DNA from: Herbiconiux daphne
GTDB lineage: Bacteria > Actinomycetota > Actinomycetes > Actinomycetales > Microbacteriaceae
Direction: 5' to 3'
DNA length: 64,000 nucleotides
Assembly (NCBI RefSeq): GCF_024979295.1
Contig: NZ_JANLCJ010000012.1
Span: 24,050 to 88,049 of the forward strand
The number at the start of each line of letters is the position of its first letter. Within the stretch, counting starts at the first letter, position 1. Below, one piece after another: positions 62,163 through 64,000 of this stretch. Under the pieces are notes generated by a model. That model ran no database searches. It was not told the DNA's origin and was given only the letters and a program-made list of their open reading frames with translations. Made by a program: the position numbers and the translations under genes.

Positions 62163-62948
62163 GTGTCTTCTGAAATCGGGGAGGGCGGGTCGCACCTTTT
62201 GGCGACCCTGCAGATCTCGCTCGATGCCGAGCTGCTCGACCTGGCGCTGACGCACCGGTCGTATTCCTACGAGCACGGCGGCATCCCGACGAACGAGCGC
62301 CTCGAGTTTCTCGGCGACTCGATTCTCGGGCAGGCCGTCACGGTGATGCTCTACACGACGTTCACCACGCTCGACGAGGGTGAGCTCGCGAAGCGGCGCG
62401 CCTCGCTCGTGAGCACGGTAGCCCTCGCCGAGATCGCGCGCGGCATCGGGCTCGGCCAGTACATCAAGCTCGGGCGGGGCGAAGAGCTCACCGGTGGGCG
62501 CGACAAGGCCTCCATCCTCGCCGACACGGTCGAAGCGCTGATCGGCGCCACCTATCTCGACCAGGGCCCGGATGTCGCGACCGCGCTCGTGCTGCGGCTC
62601 GTCGCCCCCCTGGCCAACGATCCCGCCCGGTTCGGTGTGTCGATGGACCCGAAGACCTCGTTGCAGGAGCGCGCCAGCCAGCTCGGCTACGATGCGCCGG
62701 TGTATTCGCTGCAGGAGAGCGGGCCCGACCACCAGAAGACGTTCGTGGCGACCGTGGCCATCCTGGCCGCGGGGGGTGGGGCTGCGCCGGGTGGGGCTGC
62801 TTCAGGCGGGGCTGCGGCGGGCGGGTCTGCGGCGGCCGGGCCCGCGCTGCCCGACATCTCGGCCACCGGCAGCGGCACCAGCAAGAAGCAGGCGGAGTCG
62901 GCGGCCGCGGCGGCCGCGTTCGCGCTGCTCGGCGCATCCGGAGTCTGA
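62163..62948 (+). CDS. rnc: Ribonuclease III
   Basis: This 261-residue enzyme cuts double-stranded RNA in rRNA maturation and decay. The catalytic box NERLEFLGDSILGQAV near 41-56 and the DTVEALIGATYLDQG segment near 120-134 carry the Mg2+ ligands. The dsRNA-binding domain from about 160 has DPKTSLQERASQLG and GPDHQKTFVATVAI, then an unusual Gly/Ala-rich insert (about 200-230) in a strand-to-strand loop, and ends with SKKQAESAAAAAAFALL. GTG start. mutM follows after 6 nt. Confidence 0.95.
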   Translation: MSSEIGEGGSHLLATLQISLDAELLDLALTHRSYSYEHGGIPTNERLEFLGDSILGQAVTVMLYTTFTTLDEGELAKRRASLVSTVALAEIARGIGLGQYIKLGRGEELTGGRDKASILADTVEALIGATYLDQGPDVATALVLRLVAPLANDPARFGVSMDPKTSLQERASQLGYDAPVYSLQESGPDHQKTFVATVAILAAGGGAAPGGAASGGAAAGGSAAAGPALPDISATGSGTSKKQAESAAAAAAFALLGASGV

Positions 62949-62954
62949 GCGGCC

Positions 62955-64000
62955 GTGCCAGAACTCCCCGAGGTCGAGGTGGTGCGTGCGGGGCTCGACC
63001 CCGCAGTGTCGGGCGCCGTGATCACCGGTGTCGAGGTGTTCGACCAGCGCTCGCTCAAGCGGCACAGCCCGCTCGAGGGGTCGTTCGAGGCCTTGCTCGA
63101 GGGGCGGACCATTCTCGCGGCGGGTCGACGGGGCAAGTTCCTGTGGTTCCCGCTGTCTGCGGTCGGTGCTGGGGCTGAGGGTGCGGTGCCCCAGGCGCTC
63201 GTCACCCACCTCGGCATGAGCGGTCAGGTGCTGCTGCGCTCGCCCGGGGTCGAAGAAGACGGGCTGCTGCGCATCCGGCTGCACATCGAGCATCCGGAGC
63301 AGGGGGAGTTCTGGGTGAACTTCGTCGACCAGCGCATCTTCGGCTCGATGGCCGTCGACCGGCTGGTGCCCACTGCCGACGGGAACGACGGGGGTTACTT
63401 CGGGTTCGCGGCGGGGCTCGATCGGTCGCCCGGTCAGAATTACTGGCGGCCGTTCGTGCCGGCGCAGGTGGCGCACATCGCGCGGGATCCGCTCGACCCC
63501 GCCTTCGACGACGCCGCGTTCTTCGCCGCGCTCGCACGCAAACGCACGGGCATCAAGCGCGCTCTGCTCGACCAGACCTTGATCAGCGGCATCGGCAACA
63601 TCTATGCCGACGAGTCGCTCTGGGCCGCGCGGCTGCACTACGAGCATCCGGCGAACACCCTCAGCCGTGCGCGCATGTGGGCGCTTCTCGCCGAGGTGCG
63701 CAGCGTGCTCGAGAAGGCTCTGGCCGAGGGCGGCACGAGCTTCGACGCGCAATACGTGAACGTCAACGGCAACTCGGGCTACTTCGCCCACAGCCTCAAC
63801 GCCTACGGCCAAGAGGGCAAACCCTGCCCCCGGTGCGGCACCCCCATCGTGCGCGAGCAGTTCATGAACCGCTCGTCGCACTTCTGCCCGAGGTGCCAGC
63901 GGCGGGCGCGGGTGGCTGCTGTGCCTGCTGCCGGCGCGGTGCCTGCTGCCGGCGCGGCCGTGCTGCGCGCGGCTGCGCCGGGGCGCGCCGCCGCCGCTGC
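62955..64000 (+). CDS. mutM: Formamidopyrimidine-DNA glycosylase (cut by window edge)
   Basis: The first 348 codons of this repair enzyme are present. The N-terminal PELPEVEVVRAGL has the catalytic Pro and Glu after start removal; GRRGKFLWF near 55-63 and GIGNIYADESLWAARLH near 211-227 with the H2TH motif follow, and the zinc finger CPRCG near 293 to CPRCQ near 314 completes the usual 290-300-residue protein. The frame then runs on with an Ala/Pro/Gly tail beyond the window. It excises oxidised purines such as 8-oxoguanine. GTG at 62955 is chosen because it gives the conserved N-terminus. Confidence 0.95.
   Translation, partial: MPELPEVEVVRAGLDPAVSGAVITGVEVFDQRSLKRHSPLEGSFEALLEGRTILAAGRRGKFLWFPLSAVGAGAEGAVPQALVTHLGMSGQVLLRSPGVEEDGLLRIRLHIEHPEQGEFWVNFVDQRIFGSMAVDRLVPTADGNDGGYFGFAAGLDRSPGQNYWRPFVPAQVAHIARDPLDPAFDDAAFFAALARKRTGIKRALLDQTLISGIGNIYADESLWAARLHYEHPANTLSRARMWALLAEVRSVLEKALAEGGTSFDAQYVNVNGNSGYFAHSLNAYGQEGKPCPRCGTPIVREQFMNRSSHFCPRCQRRARVAAVPAAGAVPAAGAAVLRAAAPGRAAAA

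Overview
The window is a stretch of high-GC actinobacterial chromosome, most like a Microbacteriaceae genome. The supporting signs are strong G/C bias at third codon positions, many GTG starts, and an actinobacterial gene repertoire: RskA/RslA-type anti-sigma factor, FBP-domain protein, DUF3515 lipoprotein, coenzyme F420 genes and F420-type luciferase-like enzymes. Many genes have a -10 box 6-8 nt before the start codon and no ribosome binding site, which points to leaderless mRNAs. There is one tRNA, no rRNA, no CRISPR array, no insertion sequence and no prophage.

Layout. 0-6 kb (minus strand): the 5' part of an EPSP-synthase paralogue, a UvrA-like double ATPase, an ECF sigma/anti-sigma pair with a self-regulated-type promoter, and an acyl-CoA synthetase. 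6-15 kb: small enzymes, a lipid kinase, tRNA-Glu with its own promoter and terminator, a phosphate transporter and a GH15 glycosidase. 15-19 kb: an M23 peptidase, a PadR/DUF4097 operon behind a three-site operator array, and a TerC protein behind a candidate manganese riboswitch. 19-20 kb: a nuclease-like gene bracketed by copies of a 57-bp element with 10-bp terminal inverted repeats. 20-34 kb: housekeeping genes leuC (with a very long N-terminal extension and a Leu-rich leader peptide), leuD, murA, plsC, gpsA, ddl, thiL, rsmD, recG and coaD.

34-61 kb is a block of accessory metabolism lying between coaD and yceD, which are neighbours in many actinobacteria. It holds scattered F420 biosynthesis genes (cofE, cofC, cofD), a YidC paralogue, a glycerol regulon (SorC-type regulator, glpD, glpF, glpK), guanine deaminase, and a pyrimidine/hydantoin catabolic operon (beta-ureidopropionase, dihydropyrimidinase, luciferase-like oxidoreductase, ABC transporter, aminotransferase) divergent from a MocR-type regulator. 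After it the housekeeping order resumes with yceD, rpmF, rnc and mutM, the last cut by the window edge.

The most interesting points are the 57-bp element family around the nuclease gene, the leucine leader plus disordered LeuC extension, the pyrimidine operon with a luciferase-like enzyme where dihydropyrimidine dehydrogenase would be expected, the 27-bp-phased PadR operators, and a glyoxalase gene split by a single amber codon. Functions come from reading motifs by eye; no database search was run.
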